DNA of 64,000 nt from Cricetomys ansorgei (taxonomy: Eukaryota; Chordata; Mammalia; Rodentia; Nesomyidae): the NCBI GenBank assembly GCA_026225945.1, contig JAMJFZ010001657.1, forward strand, positions 3,320,001 to 3,384,000. The letters are read 5' to 3'. The translations under genes and the position numbers were made by a program. A model generated the notes under the pieces. It ran no database searches. It saw nothing but the letters and a program-made list of their open reading frames with translations, and was not told where the DNA came from. Shown in pieces: positions 10,901 through 23,869 of the stretch. The stretch's first letter is position 1, and the number at the start of each line of letters is the position of its first letter.

Positions 10901-13900
10901 GAGGTGGTAGAAGGAAGCAGGGTTTCTGGGGTGGGTGGGATGGAGATTCCTAAAGGACGAGTGGCTTCCAGGAGAACACCAGGCTTACTATACCAGGAAA
11001 GTGTCAAGCAAAGTTTGTCTGCTTGGTTCAGAAGTCTACCACAGTCCAGCTCAGCTGGTGCTGGACTGTGTAGCTCACTGGTTAGAGTCCATTGAAGATG
11101 GACTCTTATTACTTCTGATTAGGTGACTCACAGTGCTGTTCTCAGAGAGTCCCTGTCAAAGGTGGTGTCAGGCCCCATCACCACAGTCCAGGGCTGTCTT
11201 TGAAAAGCATTTTTGTGGGACTTGTCTGTAAAAAAAGGTTTTGCAAATGCCACCAAAATGTAAATGGTACTTTTTTTTTTTTTAAAGAATATATTTAAAA
11301 TGTATCTAAAATATACAGTTTTTCTCTCACTGGCTACTTGACTCCACCCTTCTGTTCCCGGCTGATAGATTTCTAACTTGTAACTTTTAAAACCTCAGTT
11401 AGCTCTTAGGGTTAGGGAAGAAATGAAAGGATAGGAAGGAAAGAGAAACCTTTACAGCCTTTTTCTGGCTGTCTTAATCTGTCTATGTCTGGGGAACTGA
11501 ACGAACTCTATCCTACTCTGGTTCAGCTTCTCCCAGCAAGGCAGCTACTGAGAAGATCTAAATTGTAACTTTTCTAAAACCCCAGTTAGTCCAGTTTATC
11601 TGTCCTTATCTGCCTGCTTCCCTATCAGCATTTTTCTGCCTGCTTCTCCTATTATCCGCTTCTGTGCTCTCTCTTTTCCTGTTCTGCAGCAACTCTGCTG
11701 TAATTCTTAGCTCTAATTCTTAACTTCTAATCACAACTGCCTTCAACTGCCCCTTTTTTATACCCCCCTCCAAACTGTTCCCAGAAGTCCAAGTGGCATG
11801 CAACCACACTGAGGGGCGGGGCTTCTCCCCCCCCCCCCCCCCCCCCCCCGCAAAGCTTCACTCTACGCTTGTCCTGAAACCGAGAACAACGCCACACTCT
11901 TTCAACACTCTTGAGTGCTTGCTGTAGGGCTCTTCAGCTGTCGGAGCCATTTCACAAGGCTCAGCTGTCAGTGAGCAGCGTACAAGGTCCTTAGCAAGAG
12001 TCTGAGACCAGCAAGCACTTAGCCCCGCCTCCACATGTCACAGAAGCCAGACTGGTGCCATCCCCTGCTCCTCAGCTTGACCAGACAGACACACAGAGAA
12101 ATGATTCACCCATTCACAAAGGATGCCCCTGGATCTGTGGCCAGTATGCTTGGGCCTGTTTGCAAAGTCATTTCTAACCATTACCTTAGAATATGTAAGG
12201 GGCAGAGATAAACGAAATGAGAGGGAGAGAAAGAGAGAGAGGAGGAGGGGGGGAGGGGAGGAGGAGGAGGGGGAGGAAGAAGAAGAGGAAGAAGAAAGAG
12301 GAAGAAGAAGAAGAAGAAGAGGAGGAGGAAGAGGGGGAGGAGGAGGAGAAGAAGAAGAGGAGGAGGAAGAGGGGAGACAAGAGGAGGGGGGAGGGGAGGG
12401 GAAAGGAAGAGAAGAATAGGGTAGAAGAGGAAGGACAACACTGGCATCCCCCCTCTTGGTGTCTCACACTTACTGGCTCTTGGAAATACAGTTGATAATT
12501 TAATATCGGAAAAGTTTTCAAAGCTTCCATAGGGTTCACCTCAGGATTTGGTGGCCTGAATGGAGTGTTCAAACTGGCCACAGCCCTGCAGGAATAAGCA
12601 ACATTAAGACAAAGTGCCTGTGAGGAGACAGACATACTCAGAAAGAACATATCAGGTCAAAATTGAAGCCAAAGTGGGAAAACTACGTGTACAAAGTCTC
12701 ACTCCGCTAGAGAGTGGGAAAACAGGCTTAGAACACAGGTGTTTTCTTTTTTTTTTTTTTCCAACCTACCTACCTTAGACACACACATGCATATGTGGAC
12801 ACACACACCCCTTTCTGGGATTGGGACCAATCACTACAGAACTAAGGGTCAGGGATGCCTGAAGTGGAACAAAGGAGGAACTAGAGACCAGAGAATGCTG
12901 GGATGTCTCAGGTCTGATGATATTCAGGCAACATCTCTTTTGGCCAGTAAAATGTTTCTAACTTCTTGCTGGTAAGAGAATAAATTTAGTAAAATAACAT
13001 ATGACTTTTAAAAGCTACGCATCATGCTCATGGCTATATACCCAATGGTTTGTTTTCAACAGCATGTAATGTGCTTATACTCTGACTTTTTGGTGAATCT
13101 GATTCTTTAAGAACCAAATTCTCGTTTCCAGCTTAAACGAAGCAGGAGAAAAGAGGGAAGGCAAGGGTAGGGAGTAAGAGAGCAGCAATGCATACACTTA
13201 ATGTTTTAGGAGGAATCAAGAGAGGTAGCTCAGTGGGTAAAAACACTTGCTCTACAAACACAAGCCCCCAAGGACCCGAGTTCAAATCTCCAGCACCTAC
13301 ATAAAAGCCGGACATGGTTGCAAGTGCCTGAAAAAGTGTCCGCAAAAAGGAGCAGAGAGAGGCAGATCCTGAGCATACTCCCAGCCAATATAACCAAAAA
13401 AGCCAGCTTTCTCTTCAGTGAGAGACTGTCTCAAGGTTAATAAGATAGAGAGTGAAGTGCTGGCTTGTTTCATATATGGGCACATCCCCTCCAAACACAC
13501 ACACGTACCGGCATGTATGCACAATATATAGCCACAATATATACTATATAAACAAGAAAAATAAAAACAGGCTTAAAAATAAATAAAAATAAAGTATGTA
13601 TTTAAAAAATGGTTTAGGAAATGCCTGATTCATTTCAGACTTTGAGGCTGACTGAATGAAGCACTCCTCTGGTTCAGTTATTCAAAGCACCACCACGTAA
13701 AAGCAGCTACATTAGCTGGGGCATGCAGATAGTCGCATTAACTGCAGCTTTCCAGCTCAACTGTGGGTGGCCACGAGGTCCACTTCACCATCCAGAGGCA
13801 CCCAACAGAGCTTTGATATAATACTGACTGTGGGCACTGCGGTGGTGACCGAGACACACCACGGGAGCTGTGCACACGCATAGCATTCCAGGATGTGGGT

Positions 13901-15967
13901 CCCTGTTGTAGCTTTGTAGCTGAAGAAACCCAGGCCTAGGAGGTCACGTGATTTGTCACACGGTCACTTTAGGACAGAATTCAAGGCCTCTCTTGTTCTC
14001 ATTCTCTCACTCTCTGTAGTCCAGGGTGACCTTGACGTCACAATCTTCCTGCTTCAGCCTCCTAAGTGCTGGGATTACAGGCATGTGTCGCAATGCCCAC
14101 TTAAAGGCCGCAGTTTCTGATTCTTGGTCCAGGGTGAACGTCTCCCGCTGCTACAGATGCTGCGACTCTCTAAGCCCTCACTTTATCCACTCTACTCCGA
14201 GTCAGCCCTGCATTCCCACAAGACACTCTGGCTCTGAATTATTTGCCTTGCTGTCAGCCATTGAGTCAGAGACAACTCCTAGGAGCTCAGTAGGTCCATC
14301 TTGCTGTGTCTATCTTCCCTGTTACAGACTCATTTTCTAGAAGTTCTGTAGATCAGGGGAGCCTGAAGCAGTTCTCAGGGATTCTAAGTTTCAACCTTGC
14401 AAATCCCTACTGCACCTGGCTGCTTACCTCACTCTATGGGGGTAGAAGAAAGCCATGTTCCACACCAGCACGCCAGCCCAGTCATGGCCAATGAACACTG
14501 CTTGAGGAATTCCCTGGGAAACAAGAAGGGGCCCAGTGAGGATGGATTTCTGGGGTGGGGTGTGACAAGCCATAGGCCTCTCCTTGACTCCACTAGGAAT
14601 CCACCAGACTGAGGAGACTGAGGCATGAGCACTCCTCTTCCTCCTCCTCTTCCTCCTCTTCCTCCTCCTCCTCCTCCTTCTAGACAGGGTTTCTTTGTTG
14701 TAACTCTGGCTGTCCTGGAACTTACTCTGTAGACCAGGCTGTCCTCGAACTCACAGAGATCCACCTGCCTCTGCCTCCTGAGTGCTGGGATTAAAGGTGT
14801 GTGCTACCTCCGCTGGGCTGCACCCTTCTCAACTCCACCTCTCACACATCCCCGCCCCTCCTTGGTCTCCAGAAATGACTAGGCTTTGAATTTCCTTAGA
14901 AGACAGGACCACTAGCCATGAGTTCCTTCTCTCTCTCTTTGTCCCTTCTCTCTCATCAATTTTTGTTTTACTCCCCATTCATTGTCTCTAAAAAATGATA
15001 ACTTCCCTCTCCACACTCCAAGGTCATCACTTACTGCGTGATTACAATTTTACCCTTGCTCTTTGGGGAGCTTTTCTCCCTTAATTACCCACAGGAAGTC
15101 CAAAGTCACCTTCCACCTCTTTTTCCCTTTCTGCTACTGTTGCTGACCACTGACTGAACACCTACTACACCCAGGAACTGGGGAGGTGTTTATGTCCACA
15201 CCCGGAGTCTTCTCTGGTGCCTGTGATGCCTGTTATACAGGTGGGGGGGCGGTGATCTGCCTTGTACCACACGTGGCAAGCGAGAGTCCAACTCCGATGC
15301 GGGTCTTCCAACATAGACTAAATCAGGCCTCTTCTCTTCTCCATCACACTGGCCATCTGAAAGCCGTTCAGATGCCTCCAGCCTCTCCAGCCCTCTGAAG
15401 GTGGCTCCTTGTCCCGAGTCCCTGCCATGCTCCGTCCCTTCATGTCTACGCTCAAGTCTATACCAGTCACCTCCCTAAATACCTTCACTATCTCCCAGTG
15501 GGCTCCATTCTTCCCTCCTGACTGAGGCCAGTTCTCATTGGGAGTAGTTTTGTGTGGTTCTGGCTTTCACCCTGCTGATGATTCTCAACATCAGACACGT
15601 CCTGTGCCATATTCTTCCCATGGTTTCAGTAAGCCTGTACTTTCCAAGCTGATATTTTCAACTTTGATCTCTCCCCCTGCTTCTTATGATGGATTTTCTC
15701 ATAGCTCAGCTCTTGGGAACCTTCTGCTTGAATGGACATTGATCATGGGGAATAGATCTGCTCCAATTACTTCACTTTCTACCCCTGGGGCAGGTGCATA
15801 GCTGGCCCAGGCTCCTTCCCATGTCCTATCAGATCTCTCTGAGGACGGATGTGTGACTCTACTGACCTGAAACTCTGAGTCCCTCTTTTCTGATGGAAAC
15901 ATTCTCAGCCAGCTAACTGTTGTGCAGTAAGAAGACCACAGAGTTAAGACTGGGCCATGTTCACTTA

Positions 15968-16049
<82 letters not shown>

Positions 16050-17457
16050 CATGCACATGCACGCATGCACACACGCATGCCACTTCCAGACCCATCGATG
16101 GAGACAGCCATTCTCCTCTCCTGTTTCTGACACAGTGCCTGCTGAGGAACTAGAGGCAGTTACTTCAGCTTTCTGTCGATCTTATATCCCGTTAATAAGC
16201 TAGGCTCCAGTGCTCTGTGGCTCTCTGTTCTCTCCCTCCATTGCCTTTGGTCTAGAATATTCCTTCTCTTCAGTCCACCCTGTAGTATTTGCATCCCATT
16301 CCAGCCTGATACTATGAGGCAGAGGGCATGGCAGAGCAGTCTCGGGAATAGGGCATGCACTCTGAGGATTACCGCAGCCACCGGCTTTCATTCCTGTCAC
16401 TGAGTTTGACATTGTCAACAATGTCATCATCACATAATAATCTGAGATTTGTCAGAAGAGATCCAAGTGAGTTATGAAGTATTAGCGCGTAGATTATTTC
16501 CCTACATCATCCCCTGATACTCAAGGTTCCTCTCCCTGGCAGGAGGCAAGCAAAGGGATTTACCTCCACTTTTCTGAATGAATAGCAAGGCACTACTCCA
16601 TTCTCATCCTCAGCTGTCTTTAATTTTGGGACTCTCTCTTCCCACAGAAGCCTGTGCCTGAACCCTATGTCTCCCCTGCTCTGGTCCTCTATGCTGATGG
16701 TCACCAGCAGCTGACCCTCCAAGGCATCCAGCTCCTCTTTCATTACCAAGATCCACACAGAATTCTCCAAAGATATCAGCTCTAAGGAATGACTCACCAG
16801 CTTATCCAGGAATGTTACCATCTCCTAAAAGAAAGAGCACACAGACATTGCATTAGACAGGTAAGATGGATAGAAACAGCCTACCACATGCCACATACTG
16901 TCAGGATAAGCCTTGGGGAAACTCCATTTTAAAAGGAGAGGTCAGTGGATAGCTATGTCATGAGAGCCCCCACCCCTTTCCTGAACCACAGTGGTCCCTC
17001 TGTCTCCTGAGACCTCTTGCAGTCTCTGATAGAAACCATGAGTTCTGTCTTGGGGAAGCACACATGAACACCTTTACTTCATACTCTGTCATCACTTCTA
17101 GGAACTCCTGGACCCCAAGAATCCCAATAGCATGGGCGACACACCCTGCTGAACCACATGTAAACACCTTTCCACATTCTAGTTCATCATAGAGGTTAGA
17201 ATGAGTTCAGTGTCCTCTCCAGACTCCACAAGCCAAGAATCATACTTGGATCCTAAGGAACCTCGTAAAACACACAGCCCCAGCCATTCACTGCTTCTTA
17301 TACCAGACAGCATGACCTGCAAAGGTTAAACCCCACACTGAAAGCCGCACACAGTGGAAGGGCTAGCTGGGTATGGGCACAGCTCCAGACATCACTGAAC
17401 TTAAAAAGACATTATTGCTATGTTGCATTCAGCACACTCAATTTGGAATCCTGAGGC

Positions 17458-17509
<52 letters not shown>

Positions 17510-20500
17510 CACACACATATATATATATGTATGTATGTGTATGTATATATACATACACATACACATACAAGAGGTTTATGGGTAGAATTAAGGCTCCCAT
17601 CCTAAAATAAAAACCACTCGTGTTTACTGCAGCATATTCACAGGAGCCAAGAGATGGCATCAACCTCATGTCCAACAGCTGATGGAAGACACAGAAAATG
17701 AGGGTGCCCACACACAAAGGGATACTAGTCAAACACAAAAGGGTGAAATCAAGTTATTTGTAACAACACGGAGAACATGATGCTAAATGAAATAAGCCGA
17801 CAGAGAGAGAGAGAGAGACAAGCAGCACGTGAGCTCACTCTTATGAGGTCTAGAACAGTATCTATGAGGCAGTGTAGAAGAATGGTCAGCCGAGGCTGAG
17901 ACAGCAGGTATGAGGAGAATGGGCACGAGATTGGTCAAGGGATAAGTAGTTACAGCCAGAGAAGAAGAGATAAGTTTCGAGAGACCTACTGTAGAGCAAA
18001 GTGACTATAATTAGTGATGATAAATTCTTGAAAAGTGTTGGGTGAATGAATGTCATGTGCTCTCAGCATAAAATGATGGCTGGCTATGTGAGGTCATGCA
18101 CCTCTCAGTTACCTAGACGTGACTGCTCTACAGTGGGTATTAAACATCTTGTTACACATGGCAAAGCACATTACTTGTCAGTTAAAAATAAAAATTAAAT
18201 AAAAGGAGAGCCCAGATGTACAAAAATCTAAGAGTTCTGTGATGAGCTGCCACATAAATTTAGGAGCTGTAGATGAGGGAAATCATTTTGCAAGGTGTTT
18301 GGGGGAGTTCCGGTGAGAAAGTTTCACGGGCACTTGACATAAGCAGTGTTACGGATCTTAATTCCGTTTTCTCTGACCCAGTATTTGAAGCAGATGCCAG
18401 GTTTTTAAATACAATTTTGCATTAAAATGATTGTGGTGATTTTAAAAAGAGCATCATGAATCTAAGTCACAGACCATATAATCAGCCCCTTTAAAGTCCA
18501 CACTTCAGTGGGTTTAGTATAATGAGAGTTGTGAAATTATCACCACCAGCCAGTATCAGAATGGTCTCGTTGCCTTAAAGAGAAGCCCTGTACCCAGCAG
18601 GCATCACTTTCCTTTCCCAGTCCCCTGTGCTTTGGAGCCACTGATCTAAGTTCTCTCTGGATTGTCTGTTCTGAACTCTCCATATAAATGGAGTAACGTG
18701 GAATGTGACTTTTGTAACTAGCTCTTGCTTAACATTGTAGCTTCCAGATCCACTCATTGGGATACACTCTCCATTGCTTCACTACTCTTCCTGACTGAGT
18801 AACCTTCCCGTGCATGGCTGATGGTGTGGTACCCATCTGTTCCTTAGCTTAAGGCGTTTGGAATGTTTCCACTTGTAGCTTTGAACAGTGGTGTCTGGGT
18901 TTTCTCATTATCAGTTCTCTTGGGCTAGTTCCAAGTAGTGGATGTACTAATGATACCTCTAAGATAGGAGGATAGGAATCTTTCTTTCCATCCTGTTTGT
19001 TTTGGCCTCAGGACTCCAGGCAGGAGTGTCATTCTTTGGAGGAACCCAGTGCACCCATCCTGAGGACAGATTCCAACAGAATTAAGTGGGAGGCCAGGTG
19101 AGTAGAGGGATGGGAGAAGCACTGCACTGAATTACTGGAGATTTGGTGGTGAGACCTGAGCAGATCGGGAAAGGGAGGAGAGTCATAGTTGGGAAACTGA
19201 GGCAGGAGAACAGCCTTGCCTGGAAACTGGGCTTTTATCTGAGCTTTTGGCAGAGAAGCCATTGTTTACATGTAGACCTGATGGTTGGAACCTAGGGAAA
19301 GGGCGTTATTAGACTCAGGATGGGGTGGAGGGAGTATGGAAGGCTTGAGGTCTGGATCCACTACTTGTCAACCTTGTCAGCAACATTAAGCTGCCTAATT
19401 TTATTTGGGAAACACACTCCATGCTTCATACACGCTGGCTGTCATTCAGAACTACCACCTCCATGTTCAGTGAGAACTGACACCCAAATGCTGCGCACTG
19501 TGCTTTCTTAAGGTTTGAATGGGCACCTGTGCTTCTGGTTTATGTCAGGGAGAAACTCAGGATGAAAACGGCATTGTAGATGTTACCTTACATCACACCT
19601 TCTCACCTTACATAACACCTCCATGGCGTACTCTTCTATTTCTGTAATTAGAAATGAATGAATGAATAAATAAATAGATGCCAGGATTGTTTGTACACGC
19701 CTTTAGACCCCAGCATTCGGGAGGCAAAGCCAGGAAGATCTCAGTGAGTTCAAGACTAACTATCCTGATCTACATGAGACCCTGTCTTAAAGCATGCACA
19801 CGCGCGCGCGTGCACACACACAGAAAGAGAGACAGAGAATGTGATTTTAAACCGATAAACAAGAAGTCTCCTTTACCAAAACAAACAAAAGAAACTCCTC
19901 ACAATATACTGATTCTGTTTTCTGTTTAAGTCTATTTTGAGTTGGGTTTGGAATATGCCATAAGATAAAAGTCCATTTTGATCCTGTTAGGTGTTCCTTA
20001 CTGTCACTTCTTGAAGAGCTAGCTCCTACCTGAAGTACATTCCTGTCACCCTTGTCAAGGGCCAGTTAATAAAGTGTGTGCGTGTGTGTATGTGTGCATG
20101 TGTGCATGTGTGTCTACGTGTGTGTATGTGTGTGCATGTGTGCATGTGTGTGTATATGTGCATGTGTGTATGTGTGTGTGTTCACTTCTGAGCTCTGTTC
20201 CACTTGTTGGGACCTCTGACTTCATGCTGCTGTCATACTATTGGACTGCTATGAACTTACAGTGTTGAAGTCGCAACATTTAATCTCAAACACCCACAGC
20301 TTTGTGCTTTTCTCAAAAAACCACATTTGATTCTTTGTGGATATGTGTGGTTCCACATGAATTGTAGAGTTTCTCTATTTCTATTTAAAAATACACCATT
20401 AGGCACTTGGGAGGCAGAGCCAGGGAGTGAATTTGAGGCCAGCCAAGATACATAGCAAATCCCTGTCCTTGGGGAAAAGAAGTCATTGGAATTTTGACAA

Positions 20501-21287
20501 AGGGTACATTGTACCTGAAGATCCCTTTGGGGAGTAAGTGCCCCCCCCAGTAGCTATCCCAGTAAGCATAAAGAAAAAGAAATGTAAAAAACAAAATCCC
20601 AAGTTGTGGAACTATAAGAAAAATATCAGAATCACTCAATAAAAGTCCTTCCTTTTTCATAAGTTCTATTAAGAATGTTGTTGTGTCACTATTCCCGACA
20701 GACTTTACTGAGGTAAACTAAAAGCAAATATTCTCAGAACTAGAGCGCTGACTTTCCTGGGCTCTAGAGATGAAAGTTCTCCTTTAGTCTAACGTTTAGT
20801 TTCATGTCATTTAGGAGGCAGGTGCCTCTGAGTAGACAATGCCACATTTAAGGAATGACCCAGCATGACATGTCTCAGGACCTGAAAGCTGGTCATGTGA
20901 GTGGCCAAAGCCCAGTCTAGGTCAGCAGGCTTCAGACACAGGAGCCAGATGTGCCAGATGTGACTGCTGGGTTTAAGGGGAGTCGGGTACAGCTTATGGA
21001 ACCCAGCTGTCAACAATATCACGGCCCTTTGGAGGAGCTATGACCTTGCCTGGCTACATCATGCCCCCTGCCTCCTGGGCTCTGAAGACCTCTGGACTAA
21101 GGATTCACTTGAACCTGATAAAAATGAAGAACTTTTCCTACCAGGAAAATGCTCATAAACTTACAAATGGCCTCAGGGTTGAGAGCATATCTAATGCTCA
21201 CTCGGGAGCTGTAGCCATAGGGCTTAGTTCTGACCTACAATTGCTGCAGAATCCAGCAGGTCTAAAGACCGGAAGGCAGGGATGCAC

Positions 21288-21349
<62 letters not shown>

Positions 21350-23836
21350 AGCCGTGCTCTTCAAAGTGGCCAAAAGATGGGGGCAACCTAGTGTTCTTTG
21401 ATGGGTGGATGCATAGGCAGACAGTGGTTTGTACACTGTGAGAGTATTCAGCCCAAAAAAGAGATGCTGCAATCCAACACGGATAAACACAGAAGGTATG
21501 ATACTAGATGTCAGATGAAATCTCAGTCACGAGAGGTTAGCTACTACATGAGGCATCAAGAGTAGCCACCTTCACAGAGAGAATGCAGAATGGGTTTGGC
21601 CAGGGCCAAGAGAAGGGAAAGCGGAGCAGCTAAATTTAGTCTTTCAGCTAGGTATATGAAAACCTTTCTAGAAGTGGCTGGCACATCCTTCACATCCCTG
21701 ATGACCAGCAGAAGGCTCCTTCCGGCACAAGCCTATGGGCCTCCTGGGTCACTCGGAGTGTGCAGAGCAGGAGCAACCCAAGCCCGAAGGAACGAGAGAC
21801 TGCGGGAAAGGATCACAGTCTCAATCAGGTGTGATCAACCTGGACAGGGCGAGCTCAGGAGGGCTGGAGATCTTCAACAGAGAAAAGCATGACCACTCAG
21901 GACATCGATGGGACAGCCAACTCACCAGGAGGGGAAGACGACTCTCCATAGCCTTTCATGTCCATAGCTAGAACCCGGAAACCTGCCTGGGCTAGAGCAG
22001 GGATCTGGAAAACAAAAGAGTTCAAGGCCATGGCAGTCCTTAAGTCACCTCGAGTCACCAGTCCTTAGCTGATGCTCCTTGTTTGTATCCCTTCCTCCCC
22101 TGTCCTGTAAATGGCTCCACATAAAGTGCCACATGGCCCTCGTTAGCCTCATTCCCGTGGAGCTAGAAGGATCCCATTTCATAAGCCAGCATGGACAGTG
22201 TGTGTGTTGGGGGGGGGCTGTCTACTGCATCAAAGCCTCTCACTGAGCAGAACATCTTGTCTGAAAAATTTCTGTGTTCATTACTAAGATTTCCCAGCAA
22301 GAGGTGAAGAATGGCCTCAAGAATCTCCTTCTAATTTGTACAGGTGTCTTGGGGATCAGTACCATCCTGAGGTACCTCTGACCCCTCAGCACTGTTGAGG
22401 CCCTGTGGTCACAATTTGGAGATTATTCGTCCATAACATCCCAGGCTGGCCTGCACTGTCTAAATGTCCCCTCCTCTCTCCTCTGACTGGGAAGCACCTT
22501 CCTCAGTTTCCCTTACCTGGTACCTCCAAGAAAACCAGCTCTCAGGAAACCCATGGCAGAGGCACACAGCTGGGCCAGAGCCCATCTCCACAAAATGCAG
22601 GCGGGTCCCTGGCTGTGGAAGAGAGAGGGATGCGATGGGAATTCTTGGTGCCAGTACGAACAGAACTGGGTTCCCTTATGTAGATGGCATTCCACCAGCC
22701 ATTGCAGGGGCTAGCCAGAGCTTGCCTGACCCAGCCACTTCAACTGAGGACTCAAAGGCTAGGTAACAAAGACTGGGAACTGTCAGTGGCTAGTGTAGGT
22801 AGTTCTCACTGTGAAAACATCATGCGGGAGCAAAGAGAAACTAACTTAGCTTCCTCTCTAAAGTGACTCGGTACTAGCAGTGTCTCAAGTTCCGAAGTGT
22901 GGCCAAGATTCTCGACGGGGGTCTTGGGGAGCTGATTATTGCATAAAACATATGGTGATATGAAAAAACAATGTGTATTTTATGAAAAGGTGTTTACTTT
23001 TGGGGTGTGTGTGGGGGGCATGTACTCTTGTGTGTGGGGGGGGCATGTACGTGAGGGCACATGTGCACATATGCATGTGTGAAGGCCAGAGGTTAACTTG
23101 GGGATCGTTCTGCGATGGTCCGAATGAGAATGACTTCTACAAGCCTATGTGTTTAATTAACTGGTCTCCAGTAAGCGGGAATGCTTGGGAAAGATTAGTA
23201 GGCGTGTTACTGGGAATGAGCTTTGAGGTTTCAAAAGGTTTATGCAATAGCACAAACAAATACCCAGAGTGCTCTCCCTATCTCCTGCTTGTGGATCAAG
23301 ATGTGAGCTCTCAATTGCTGTTCTAGCCACGTGTTACCACCACGCCTTTGTTTCACTATCGTAAACTCTGAGCCATACGCCCCCGTTAAACTCTACCATC
23401 TATAAGTCGGCTTGGGAATGGTATTCTATCACAGCAATAGAAAAGTAACAAGCCGCATTCCTTAGGAGCTGTCAACCGTCTGTTATTTATTTATCCACTT
23501 GTTTATTTACTTACTTATCACTTATTCGGCTGCCTGTCTGTCTGCCTGTCTGAAACAGAACCTCTCACTGATCTGGAACTCACAAAACAGGCCGTCCTTG
23601 CGGGTCAGCAAGCCCCAGGGATCTATTTGTTTCTGCTTCCCAGTGATTGTGATTACAAACACGCACCGCCACGCCTAGCTTTATTTTTCACGTGGAACCC
23701 AGGCCCTTAAAAAATAAACAAAATCAATATAGTAGGAGTTTTGTTTTTTATAAAGAGGACTTCTTGTTTATAAATTTAAAATCACATTCTCTCTCTCGTT
23801 CTCTCTCTCTGTCTCTCTCTCTCACTGTGTGTGTGT

Positions 23837-23869
<33 letters not shown>

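Noticed and set aside
12123..12650. Poly-Glu/Arg and poly-Ser/Pro/Leu frames
   Set aside because: Translations of the homopurine tract; only exon 12 inside the minus frame is real.
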